From an uncultured Bacteriovorax sp. (lineage in GTDB: Bacteria; Bdellovibrionota; Bacteriovoracia; Bacteriovoracales; Bacteriovoracaceae), in NCBI GenBank assembly GCA_943914745.1, contig CALUDF010000213.1:1-5880 (forward strand): 5,880 bases of DNA, given 5' to 3'. A program made the translations under genes and the position numbers. Position 1 is the first letter of the stretch, and each line of letters begins with the position of its first letter. Under the pieces are notes generated by a model. It was given only the letters and a program-made list of their open reading frames with translations, did not search any database and was not told the origin of the DNA. This document shows, piece after piece, positions 1-5,880 of the stretch.

Positions 1-665
1 TTGTCGTGAAAGTCTTGACGACTCTCATGCTGACATTCGCTTTTTTTCCTTTGATCCAAGACCAGTTACTTCTGGATATCAAGCATGTTGGTCCTGAGAG
101 TTTTTGGTATTTGACGATCTTTAATACGTTGGTTGGTTTAGTGATCGGCTTTTTTGTTAAGGCCATCATGAGCATCTTCATCTCTACTGGTGCATTGATT
201 ACTCAGCAGATTGGATTGAATGCCTTAAGTTACTTCGATCCTCAGGCCGGGTCTCCGGTAGGTCCTTTTGAAAAATTAATTGAATGGACTGTCCTGATGA
301 TGATCATCACTTCGGGCGCTTTACTCCCAATGTTTAAGGGAGTGATCTCATCTTTTTCAACGATCCACGTTTATAACATTGGCAAGATGGCACAATCAAT
401 TGATTTCTTCATGATCATGTTTAAATCAATCTTCATCTCGTCGATCATGCTGGCCACACCGATGATTTTCGTGAACTTGGTCATCAACGCAGTCATGGGA
501 ATCATTTCCCGTGCGGTTCCTCAGATGAACGTCATTGCTGTAAGCTTTGCAGTTAACATTGGACTGGGGCTTTTAGTATTTGCAGTGGGATCTGATGAGT
601 TCTTTGCAACTTGTTTTAGAATTTATACGGAAAGGCTGGGAGATTGGTTCCAGTTGATGTCATAA
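1..665 (+). CDS. fliR: Flagellar export gate protein FliR (5' partial)
   Basis: FliR is an inner-membrane part of the flagellar type III export gate, where it assembles with FliP and FliQ around the export channel. The frame is open to the left edge of the window. The visible 219+ residues start inside the protein, and comparison with the usual ~260 residues suggests about 40 N-terminal residues are missing. The GTG at base 6 lies in a stretch (VKVLTTLMLTFAFFP) that matches an internal FliR segment, so it is probably a valine codon, not the start. Visible features are several long hydrophobic helices, the family-typical FDPQAG loop (around residue 77 counted from base 6) followed by a Gly/Pro-containing turn, and a conserved C-terminal hydrophobic block (AVNIGLGLLVFAVG). 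It is followed by flhB after 50 bases, the usual order. A FliR/SctT homologue of an injectisome is unlikely given the flhF/flhG neighbours. Confidence 0.93.
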   Translation, partial: VVKVLTTLMLTFAFFPLIQDQLLLDIKHVGPESFWYLTIFNTLVGLVIGFFVKAIMSIFISTGALITQQIGLNALSYFDPQAGSPVGPFEKLIEWTVLMMIITSGALLPMFKGVISSFSTIHVYNIGKMAQSIDFFMIMFKSIFISSIMLATPMIFVNLVINAVMGIISRAVPQMNVIAVSFAVNIGLGLLVFAVGSDEFFATCFRIYTERLGDWFQLMS

Positions 666-677
666 AAAAGAATTAGC

Positions 678-700
678 ACTACTTCAAGGATTGAAGCAGT
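678..700 (+). promoter_or_regulatory. Small stem-loop between fliR and flhB
   Basis: A perfect 6-base inverted repeat, CTTCAA (682-687) and TTGAAG (691-696), is separated by a GGA loop. After one mismatch it extends by a further ACT/AGT pairing (678-680 with 698-700). It ends one base before the AAAAGGG ribosome binding site of flhB. No T-run follows, so it is not an intrinsic terminator. It could tune flhB translation or mark an mRNA processing point, or be chance; the function is inference. Confidence 0.3.
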
Positions 701-703
701 TAA

Positions 704-708
704 AAGGG
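704..708 (+). promoter_or_regulatory. Ribosome binding site of flhB
   Basis: AAGGG lies 7 bases upstream of the ATG at 716, a normal Shine-Dalgarno spacing. It supports that ATG as the start, as does the family-typical N-terminus that follows. Confidence 0.7.
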
Positions 709-715
709 CAGTAGA

Positions 716-1795
716 ATGGCCGAAGAAATGGACGAAGGCGAAAAGACCGAAGAGCCGTCCCAGCATAGGATTGATGAGTTTAGAAAGAAGGGGGATGTTG
801 CCTCTTCAAGAGAACTTACGTCTGTTCTTGTCCTCTCTGCATGCCTTCTGACTTTATCTCTTTCCCTGGTGTTCATTTTTGAGCAGCTAACGACCTACAT
901 TGAATGGCTTTATACCTTAGATATCGCTTCGGCCTATTCACCACAGGCCTTAAATACCATCACTACAAAAACGTTCGTGGTCGCCGCTAAATGTGCAGCT
1001 CCGGTTTTATTTGTCGCTCTTTGTGTTGGCGTTTTAGCTCAGGTTGCCCAAATCGGAATTCTTTATTCACCAGACATTCTGGAGTTGAACTTTGATCGCG
1101 TAAATCCAATCAATGGTGTAAAAAAACTTTTCTCAAAGCAGGCCCTTTTTGAAGCTGTTAAAGGCGTGATTAAATTTGCGGTCGTCATGGCCGTGGTGTA
1201 CGGCTATTTAAAAGATGATATTGCCCGTTACAATGGCTTTATGCACTTGGAGATTTCTCAGACTTTTTTCCATGCAAAAGATTTATTACTTAAAGTCTCT
1301 TTTGCCATCATTCTCTCTTTGGCCATTATTGCTGTGCTTGATTTTGCCTGGCAGAAGTTTACTTATAAGCAGAAGTTGATGCAAACAAAGCAACAATTAA
1401 AGCAAGAAAGTAAGGAGCAAGACGGTAACCCTGAAGTTAAACAAAGGATTCGTCAGATCCAGCGTGAGATGTCTAGAAAACGCATGATCAACGATGTGAA
1501 GACGGCAGACGTCATTGTCACGAACCCAACCCACATCAGTATCGTTTTAAAATATGACTCTGAGACAATGGTCTCGCCAATGATTGTCGGTAAAGGACAA
1601 GATCACCTGGCGATGAGAATCAGAGAAGTGGCCAAAGAACACAATATTCCAATTGTTGAAAACGTTCTTCTTGCAAGAACACTTTATAAGACAGTTAAAG
1701 TAGGTCAACCAGTTCCGCGCAATATGTATAAAGCGGTCGCTGAAGTCCTGGCCTTTGTTTATAAACTTAAAAAGAAGCGCAAGGCGCTTTCTTAA
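716..1795 (+). CDS. flhB: Flagellar export switch protein FlhB
   Basis: FlhB sits in the inner membrane at the base of the flagellar export gate and switches export from rod/hook to filament substrates. The 359-residue length is usual for the family. The N-terminus has the typical charged signature (EKTEEPSQHRIDEFRKKGDVASSRELT, split as residues 9-20 and 21-35). Four membrane segments are visible at about residues 37-55, 89-110, 147-165 and 193-210. A charged linker (about 213-260, rich in Lys/Gln/Arg) leads to the cytoplasmic domain with the self-cleavage motif NPTH at 270-273. The domain continues with a well-conserved block (RIREVAKEHNIPIVEN, then LARTLYK and YKAVAEVLAFVYKL). The basic C-terminal tail is short, so there is no long extension after the core domain. 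All residues expected for autocleavage are present, so the protein looks fully functional. It lies between fliR and flhA, 22 bases from the latter. Confidence 0.98.
   Translation: MAEEMDEGEKTEEPSQHRIDEFRKKGDVASSRELTSVLVLSACLLTLSLSLVFIFEQLTTYIEWLYTLDIASAYSPQALNTITTKTFVVAAKCAAPVLFVALCVGVLAQVAQIGILYSPDILELNFDRVNPINGVKKLFSKQALFEAVKGVIKFAVVMAVVYGYLKDDIARYNGFMHLEISQTFFHAKDLLLKVSFAIILSLAIIAVLDFAWQKFTYKQKLMQTKQQLKQESKEQDGNPEVKQRIRQIQREMSRKRMINDVKTADVIVTNPTHISIVLKYDSETMVSPMIVGKGQDHLAMRIREVAKEHNIPIVENVLLARTLYKTVKVGQPVPRNMYKAVAEVLAFVYKLKKKRKALS
1523..1534 (+). other. FlhB autocleavage site NPTH
   Basis: These codons (AAC CCA ACC CAC) encode Asn270-Pro271-Thr272-His273. In FlhB and its injectisome homologues the chain cuts itself between Asn and Pro, and this remodels the docking surface for substrates. 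The motif is intact and is preceded by the usual hydrophobic strand (DVIVT). Confidence 0.95.
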
Positions 1796-1808
1796 ATAGT
1801 CAGAGAGT

Positions 1809-1812
1809 AGGT
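1809..1812 (+). promoter_or_regulatory. Ribosome binding site of flhA
   Basis: AGGT, within the purine-rich stretch GAGAGTAGGT, lies 5 bases before the ATG at 1818. It is a moderate Shine-Dalgarno match. It supports this start over the overlapping out-of-frame ATG at 1822. Confidence 0.55.
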
Positions 1813-1817
1813 AGCGA

Positions 1818-3896
1818 ATGAATGATTTTTTAAAGAAAATGAAAATCTTCTCCCAAGGTCCGGATGTTTTAGCGGCCGTTGGTATCTTGATGATTCTGGT
1901 GGTAATGATTGTACCAGTCCACCCGTTCATTCTCGATTTACTTCTGGCCTTGTCGCTGGCGACATCGGTTATGATCATGCTAGTTGCTCTTTATTCAAAG
2001 AAGCCGCTTGATTTCTCGACATTCCCGTCAGTCCTTCTGATTTCAACATTATTTCGCCTGGCCTTGAACGTTGCTTCAACCAGAAACATTCTTATCCATG
2101 GATCGAGTGATGGAACGGCGGCTGCCGGGGAGCTCATCAAGTCTTTCGGAGAGTTCGTCGTAGAAGGAAATTTCGTTGTCGGTATCATCGTCTTCATCAT
2201 CTTAGTTATCATCAACTTCATGGTCGTAACAAAGGGTGCTGGTCGCGTAGCTGAAGTTGCAGCAAGATTTACACTCGATGCGATGCCAGGTAAGCAGATG
2301 GCGATCGACGCCGACTTAAACGCAGGATTAATCAATGACGTTGAAGCAAAGAGACGTCGTAAAGAAGTTGCTGAAGAAGCCGATTTTTACGGGTCTATGG
2401 ACGGTGCTTCGAAGTTCGTACGTGGAGATGCCATTGCGGGTATCTTGATTACAGCTGTAAACATCATCGGTGGTATCATTATCGGTGTCGCTCAGAATGG
2501 AATGGATTTCTCGACTGCGGCTCAGACATTCACCCTTCTAACTGTGGGTGATGGTCTTGTGACTCAGATCCCGGCCCTGATCATTTCAACTGCTGCCGGT
2601 ATCATCGTTACTCGTTCAACGAACGACGAAAACATCGGAACTCAGGTTTCTAAACAATTCAAGGTTCACCCAAAAGCAATCTACATCGCAGCGGGTGTGT
2701 TGGTTTTTTTCGGTCTTATCCCGGGACTTCCAAAACTTCCTTTCTTCATGATGGGAGGAGCTCTCGCTTACGTAGCTTACAGAATTGAAAAATCAAATGT
2801 CAGAGAAGAAGTCGCAGAAAAAGCGAAGGCCGTGGAAGTCACAAAGAAGGCAAATCCACAAAACCTGGAAGAGCTTCTCAATATGGAACTGGTCGAACTG
2901 GAAGTGGGTTATGGGCTTGTTCACCTGGTTGATACAGAACAAAACGGGGATCTTCTGGAGCGTATCACTCACATGAGAAAAATCTTTGCGCTAGATTGGG
3001 GGGTTATTATTCCTTCAGTTAAGATCAAAGATAACCTGGAACTTAAACCGGGTGGATACTCTGTAAAAATTAAAGGGGTCCAGGTCGCCAAGGGCGAACT
3101 TATGTCGGACTACTTCCTTGCCATGGACCCAGGAACGGTTATTGAGAAAATGGACGGGGTAGAAACAACTGAGCCAGTTTTTGGTTTAAGAGCTGTTTGG
3201 ATTTCAGAAGACCAAAAAGAAGATGCTCAATACAATGGATACACTGTAGTTGATTGCTCAACTATTGTCGCCACTCACTTGACCGAAATTCTAAAATCAA
3301 ACCTTCATGAGCTCTTCGGACGCCAGGAATTAGTACGCGTTCTGGACAATTTCAAGGAAACAAACCCAAAATTAGTCAACGATTTAATCCCGGATATCGT
3401 CAATCTTGGAATCGTTTTAAGGGTCATGAAAAATTTACTGCGCGAGGGTGTGTCAGTGCGTGATCTACGCACAATTTTAGAGACTTTGTCAGAGTATGGC
3501 TCTACAATTAAAGACACTGAGGCACTGACAGAGAACTCACGTCAGGCCCTCTTTAGAACGATTACTGAGAAGATTAAAAGTGATTCAGGAGATATTCCTC
3601 TGTTTACTTTAGATCGTAATATTGAAGAGTCCATCGCTCAAAATATTATCCAGACGGACCAAGGACACCAGCTGTCTCTTGATCCAAAGGTTACTCAGAT
3701 CATCCTTGCTTCTCTCAACGAAAAAATCGAAGAGGCAACGAACATGGGTGAGAAGATGGTTGTATTGTGCTCTCCGGTTATCCGCTCACACTTCAAGCGC
3801 TTAACTGAGAAGTTTATCCCTAACCTTGTGGTAGTAAGCCACAATGAATTAAGCCCAGACGCTAATATCAGATCACTAGGAACGGTGAGGTTGTAA
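1818..3896 (+). CDS. flhA: Flagellar export gate protein FlhA
   Basis: FlhA forms the nonameric ring of the flagellar export gate. Its membrane part is linked to use of the proton motive force, and its cytoplasmic ring binds chaperone-substrate complexes. The 692-residue length is normal. The N-terminal half (about 15-325) has around eight hydrophobic segments and the family signature FRLALNVASTRNIL at 79-92. A long cytoplasmic loop (about 139-204) contains DAMPGKQMAIDADLNAG (154-170) and FVRGDAIAG (200-208). Charged residues reported as important in Salmonella FlhA (R147, R154, D158, D208) correspond here to R143, R150, D154 and D204 at a constant offset of four. A charged linker (about 324-348) leads to the C-terminal cytoplasmic domain (about 349-692), including GRQEL (501-505), a conserved FlhA/SctV patch. 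The gene ends 3 bases before flhF, so the two are probably translationally coupled. Confidence 0.98.
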   Translation: MNDFLKKMKIFSQGPDVLAAVGILMILVVMIVPVHPFILDLLLALSLATSVMIMLVALYSKKPLDFSTFPSVLLISTLFRLALNVASTRNILIHGSSDGTAAAGELIKSFGEFVVEGNFVVGIIVFIILVIINFMVVTKGAGRVAEVAARFTLDAMPGKQMAIDADLNAGLINDVEAKRRRKEVAEEADFYGSMDGASKFVRGDAIAGILITAVNIIGGIIIGVAQNGMDFSTAAQTFTLLTVGDGLVTQIPALIISTAAGIIVTRSTNDENIGTQVSKQFKVHPKAIYIAAGVLVFFGLIPGLPKLPFFMMGGALAYVAYRIEKSNVREEVAEKAKAVEVTKKANPQNLEELLNMELVELEVGYGLVHLVDTEQNGDLLERITHMRKIFALDWGVIIPSVKIKDNLELKPGGYSVKIKGVQVAKGELMSDYFLAMDPGTVIEKMDGVETTEPVFGLRAVWISEDQKEDAQYNGYTVVDCSTIVATHLTEILKSNLHELFGRQELVRVLDNFKETNPKLVNDLIPDIVNLGIVLRVMKNLLREGVSVRDLRTILETLSEYGSTIKDTEALTENSRQALFRTITEKIKSDSGDIPLFTLDRNIEESIAQNIIQTDQGHQLSLDPKVTQIILASLNEKIEEATNMGEKMVVLCSPVIRSHFKRLTEKFIPNLVVVSHNELSPDANIRSLGTVRL
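3884..3890 (+). promoter_or_regulatory. Ribosome binding site of flhF inside the end of flhA
   Basis: GGTGAGG lies within the last codons of flhA, 9 bases before the flhF ATG at 3900. With the flhA stop only 3 bases from that ATG, ribosomes ending flhA can readily start flhF. This decides the flhF start, which also gives the family-typical N-terminus. Confidence 0.7.
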
Positions 3897-3899
3897 GAG

Positions 3900-5411
3900 A
3901 TGTACGTTAGAAAATTTGAAGCCGACAGTATTGAAGAAGCTTTAAAAGACATTAAACGCGAGTTAGGCCCTGATGCCGTTATCTTAAAGACGATAACGAA
4001 CAAAGGTCTTAAAGGCGCTTTCAAAAAGAAAAAAATCGAAATCACCGCTGCGATCTCTGAAAAAAATTACGTCAGAAAAGCATCAGTCGACACCATCTTA
4101 AACGACAATCAAAAAGAAGAATTTTATAACGGCAGCGCAAGCTATATTGCCAACATGATCGACCAGCACGATCAGTCGCAGGAGAAACGTTCAGTGCAAC
4201 CGAACAATCAATCATCACAAAGAAACAACTCAGGATACGGAAGTGCCGGACTTAACCGCCAGGTGAGCACGACAAAAAATATCGCCTCGACCATCAAAGA
4301 AGGACTAGATGATTTTCTAAGCCTGGGTGAAAGAGATGAGCGTCCATCTCAAGGAAGAAGGGGAGCCCAGGAATTTAATTTTGATGATGAGATTGAATCA
4401 GTAAGGCCGATTCCTCAAGCTACTCCTCAAAGGCAAGCGGTGTCTCAAGCAAGACCTCAGGCCCAGCCTCAAATGCAGCAAGCGGCACCTGTTCAGCAGG
4501 CAGCTCCTGCGAGATCGGCAGTGTCTGATGAGCTTTATGAAAAACAAAAAAACAAGATCGATGATTTAGAGAAAAAGCTTTTTGAATTAACGAGAAATTT
4601 TGAGCGCATTCATAAAAAAGAGCCAATCGGAATTTACCAATTAAGAACAACTCTAAGAAGCCTGGATATCAATGAAACTTATATCCAAACTTTAATTAAA
4701 AAAGGTCTCTTTGAATTAACGGATTCAGACGTTGAAAATGCAGACGTTGTTTTTGAATTCGCCCTTCGCGAAATGATGAACACTGTTAGCACGGCAATGC
4801 CACTTTTCTCAAATGTAGAGAATAAAAAGCAACCGGTTATTACTGTTTTTCTTTCGGAAGTTTCATGTGGTCAAACGTCAATGGTTCAGAAGATCGGAGC
4901 GATGAAATCTGATTCTGTCATCATTAGAAACTCTGTAACGACAATCAATCCAAAGACAATTGCTCCGACTCCATTTGCTGAGAAAATTTTCGGCTTAAAT
5001 GTTGTCAAAACTAATTCGATTGCTGAGATCGTCTCTGAGTGCCGCAAGGCCTTAGAAAGCGGAAAGTCCGTCTTTATCGATTATAAATGCAACGAAGCTG
5101 AAACAAATGAAACGAAAAAATTTATCGACGGTTTAAGACGTGCTTTCTCAAAAGTGGAAGTATTGATCACTCTATCGGCTATCCATAGTGAATTGTACAA
5201 TAGAAAAGTCCTTGGCAGCTACAGAAGACTTTCTGATGGCGCCGTTGTTTCACACGTTGATGCGTGCTTGAACTTTGGGTCGCTCTTTAACATCTCCCAC
5301 GATATTAAAGATCTCCCATACAAGTTTTTTGGAACAGGGGAAGTGTGTCCGGATGATTTGGAGCCAGCGACTGCTGAGCGCCTGATGGCCGGAATTTTTA
5401 AGTTATCGTAA
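3900..5411 (+). CDS. flhF: FlhF-family flagellar placement protein with degenerate GTPase site
   Basis: FlhF is an SRP-type GTPase that marks the cell pole for flagellar assembly. This 503-residue protein has the FlhF layout. The N-terminal domain is at 1-55 (MYVRKFEADSIEEAL, ELGPDAVILKT), and a Gln/Asn/Ser/Pro-rich linker spans about 88-207. A short coiled coil (about 211-240) and a helical bundle (about 245-300) lead into a G-domain-like region (about 311-503). The C-terminal family block DDLEPATAERL (485-495) is clear. All GTPase motifs are altered. The P-loop GxxxxGKT reads SEVSCGQT (319-326, Lys to Gln), the DTYR motif reads TTIN (347-350), DTAGR reads DYKCN (394-398), and TKLDE reads SHVDA (451-455). 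The alignment stays collinear with no gap or frame jump and the frame is intact, so this is not a decaying pseudogene. I infer a protein unlikely to bind or hydrolyse GTP normally but kept for a structural or recruiting role. It is followed by flhG, the usual partner. Confidence 0.92.
   Translation: MYVRKFEADSIEEALKDIKRELGPDAVILKTITNKGLKGAFKKKKIEITAAISEKNYVRKASVDTILNDNQKEEFYNGSASYIANMIDQHDQSQEKRSVQPNNQSSQRNNSGYGSAGLNRQVSTTKNIASTIKEGLDDFLSLGERDERPSQGRRGAQEFNFDDEIESVRPIPQATPQRQAVSQARPQAQPQMQQAAPVQQAAPARSAVSDELYEKQKNKIDDLEKKLFELTRNFERIHKKEPIGIYQLRTTLRSLDINETYIQTLIKKGLFELTDSDVENADVVFEFALREMMNTVSTAMPLFSNVENKKQPVITVFLSEVSCGQTSMVQKIGAMKSDSVIIRNSVTTINPKTIAPTPFAEKIFGLNVVKTNSIAEIVSECRKALESGKSVFIDYKCNEAETNETKKFIDGLRRAFSKVEVLITLSAIHSELYNRKVLGSYRRLSDGAVVSHVDACLNFGSLFNISHDIKDLPYKFFGTGEVCPDDLEPATAERLMAGIFKLS
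4413..4520 (+). repeat. Low-complexity Gln/Pro/Ala-rich linker in flhF
   Basis: Residues 172-207 of the FlhF-like protein are almost wholly Gln, Pro, Ala, Arg and Ser, with QQAAP occurring twice within a few residues (193-197 and 199-203) written with different synonymous codons. FlhF proteins often have a variable disordered linker between the N-terminal and GTPase regions, so this is a flexible spacer. The DNA is not a perfect tandem repeat. Confidence 0.7.
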
Positions 5412-5493
5412 GCGATTTTTAACATTTAAAAGAAAGTGAAGACCATGAGGGAATTCACGATTAAGAGATAAGCTAAAGGGAGACAGGAAGTCC
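5412..5493 (+). other. 82-base gap between flhF and flhG
   Basis: This is the longest gap in the window. It holds an 8-codon reading frame (ATG at 5445, stop TAA at 5469-5471) and a weak inverted repeat GTGAA/TTCAC (5436-5440 with 5454-5458) around that ATG. I see no hairpin plus T-run terminator and no convincing promoter boxes, so read-through from flhF is the simplest view. Confidence 0.5.
5475..5488 (+). promoter_or_regulatory. Ribosome binding site region of flhG
   Basis: Two purine-rich candidates, AAAGGGAG (5475-5482) and AGGA (5485-5488), lie 11 and 5 bases before the ATG at 5494. Either supports that start. Between the in-frame stop at 5446-5448 and 5494 there is no other ATG, GTG or TTG in frame, so the start is well fixed. 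Confidence 0.6.
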
Positions 5494-5880
5494 ATGCTTA
5501 GTTTAAAAAAGCCCAATCCAACGGATTGGCTAGTTTCACAGAATAAGTACCAGTCGAAAAAAACATCTCTCAAAGCTAAAACGATTTCAGTGACTGCTGG
5601 AAAAGGTGGAGTTGGTAAAACTTCAGTTGCCGTTAAAATGGCAAGAATTCTGGCAGATTCAGGATACAAGGTCCTTCTCCTAGACTGCGACACCAACCTC
5701 TCAAACACGGTGGTGAAGCTTGGTCTTCCAATCACAAATTATTTCTATGAACTCATCTCAGCTCAAAGAGAGTTTGATGACTGTCTTCATAAAGATGGGA
5801 ACCTGCACCTTTTATCAGGATGCAATGGAAGCATTGACCTCTTTAACAAGAGCCTAGAAATTGACCGCGTGATCATCGAT
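5494..5880 (+). CDS. flhG: MinD-like ATPase FlhG/FleN (3' partial)
   Basis: FlhG (also called FleN or YlxH) is a MinD/ParA-type ATPase that limits flagellar number and, in studied species, stimulates the FlhF GTPase. The frame runs off the right edge, giving the first 129 residues of an expected ~270-300. It has the deviant Walker A motif GKGGVGKTS (36-44), with the signature Lys at 37 and the P-loop Lys at 42. The next motif is LLLDCDTNLSN (61-71), matching the MinD/FlhG switch DxDxxxxN, followed by LGL (74-76). LLSGCNGSIDL (107-117) resembles the FlhG LxxGSG stretch. The visible part ends in VIID, the beginning of the Walker B strand. ATP binding therefore looks intact. Unusually, the N-terminus (1-29) lacks the DQAxxLR motif by which FlhG activates FlhF; the nearest text is TDWLVSQN (10-17). 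A MinD cell-division protein is less likely given the position after flhF. Confidence 0.9.
   Translation, partial: MLSLKKPNPTDWLVSQNKYQSKKTSLKAKTISVTAGKGGVGKTSVAVKMARILADSGYKVLLLDCDTNLSNTVVKLGLPITNYFYELISAQREFDDCLHKDGNLHLLSGCNGSIDLFNKSLEIDRVIID

Noticed and set aside
6..8. GTG at base 6 as the start of fliR
   Set aside because: The frame is open to the window edge and the following residues match an internal FliR segment; a start here would remove the first conserved helix.
1547..1978. 143-residue minus-strand reading frame across the flhB-flhA junction
   Set aside because: It overlaps two clearly conserved genes, has no recognisable domain and spans an operon junction on the wrong strand; it is a shadow frame. 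The same applies to the minus-strand frames at 1991-2335, 3305-3517, 3695-4045, 4420-4650, 5219-5425 and 5403-5735, and to the plus-strand frames at 2785-2976 and 3622-3804.
1..3896. Export genes as part of a non-flagellar injectisome
   Set aside because: The sequences match flagellar FliR/FlhB/FlhA closely, and the genes run straight into flhF and flhG, which belong to flagellar systems.
4854..5411. flhF as a frameshifted or decaying pseudogene
   Set aside because: Family similarity stays in one frame through the whole G-domain region to the DLEPATAERL block and a normal end, with no internal stop. Only the nucleotide motifs are changed.
5380..5425. Terminator after flhF (GGCCGGAATTTTT and the GATTTTT stretch)
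   Set aside because: The only pairing before the T-runs is about three base pairs (GCC/GGC), too weak for an intrinsic terminator, and flhG follows on the same strand.
5412..5493. Separate flhG promoter, including a flagellar sigma-28 type
   Set aside because: TTTAAA and GAGATAAG are present, but the spacing between them is far too long for a sigma-28 promoter and there is no good sigma-70 pair.

Overview
This window is a compact, single-strand (+) flagellar export and placement cluster in the order fliR (5' end cut off) – flhB – flhA – flhF – flhG (3' end cut off). All genes point the same way and intergenic gaps are 3 to 82 bases, so it reads as part of one operon. There are no mobile elements, RNA genes, CRISPR arrays, terminators or convincing promoters. 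The moderate GC content (low-to-mid 40s by eye) and the gene order suggest a Gram-negative bacterium with polar flagella. A Bdellovibrionota / Bacteriovorax-like host is my best guess, but it is an inference from style, not proven by the sequence.

Layout: bases 1-665 encode most of FliR, a membrane component of the flagellar export gate. Bases 716-1795 encode FlhB, the self-cleaving substrate-specificity switch, with an intact NPTH site. Bases 1818-3896 encode FlhA, the large gate protein, with all its conserved charged residues. Bases 3900-5411 encode an FlhF-family protein. After an 82-base gap, bases 5494-5880 encode the first 129 residues of FlhG/FleN, a MinD-like ATPase.

How they work together: FliR, FlhB and FlhA form the core of the inner-membrane export machine that passes rod, hook and filament subunits outward. 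FlhF and FlhG normally form a GTPase/ATPase pair that sets where and how many flagella are built. FlhG normally stimulates FlhF GTP hydrolysis through a short N-terminal helix with a DQAxxLR motif.

The most interesting point is that this FlhF keeps the family fold from end to end but has lost its GTPase motifs: P-loop Lys to Gln and first Gly to Ser, DTYR to TTIN, DTAGR to DYKCN, TKLDE to SHVDA. The neighbouring FlhG keeps an intact ATPase P-loop but lacks the DQAxxLR activator motif, and an in-frame stop leaves no room for it upstream. The two losses together suggest a flagellar placement system that works without an FlhF GTPase cycle.
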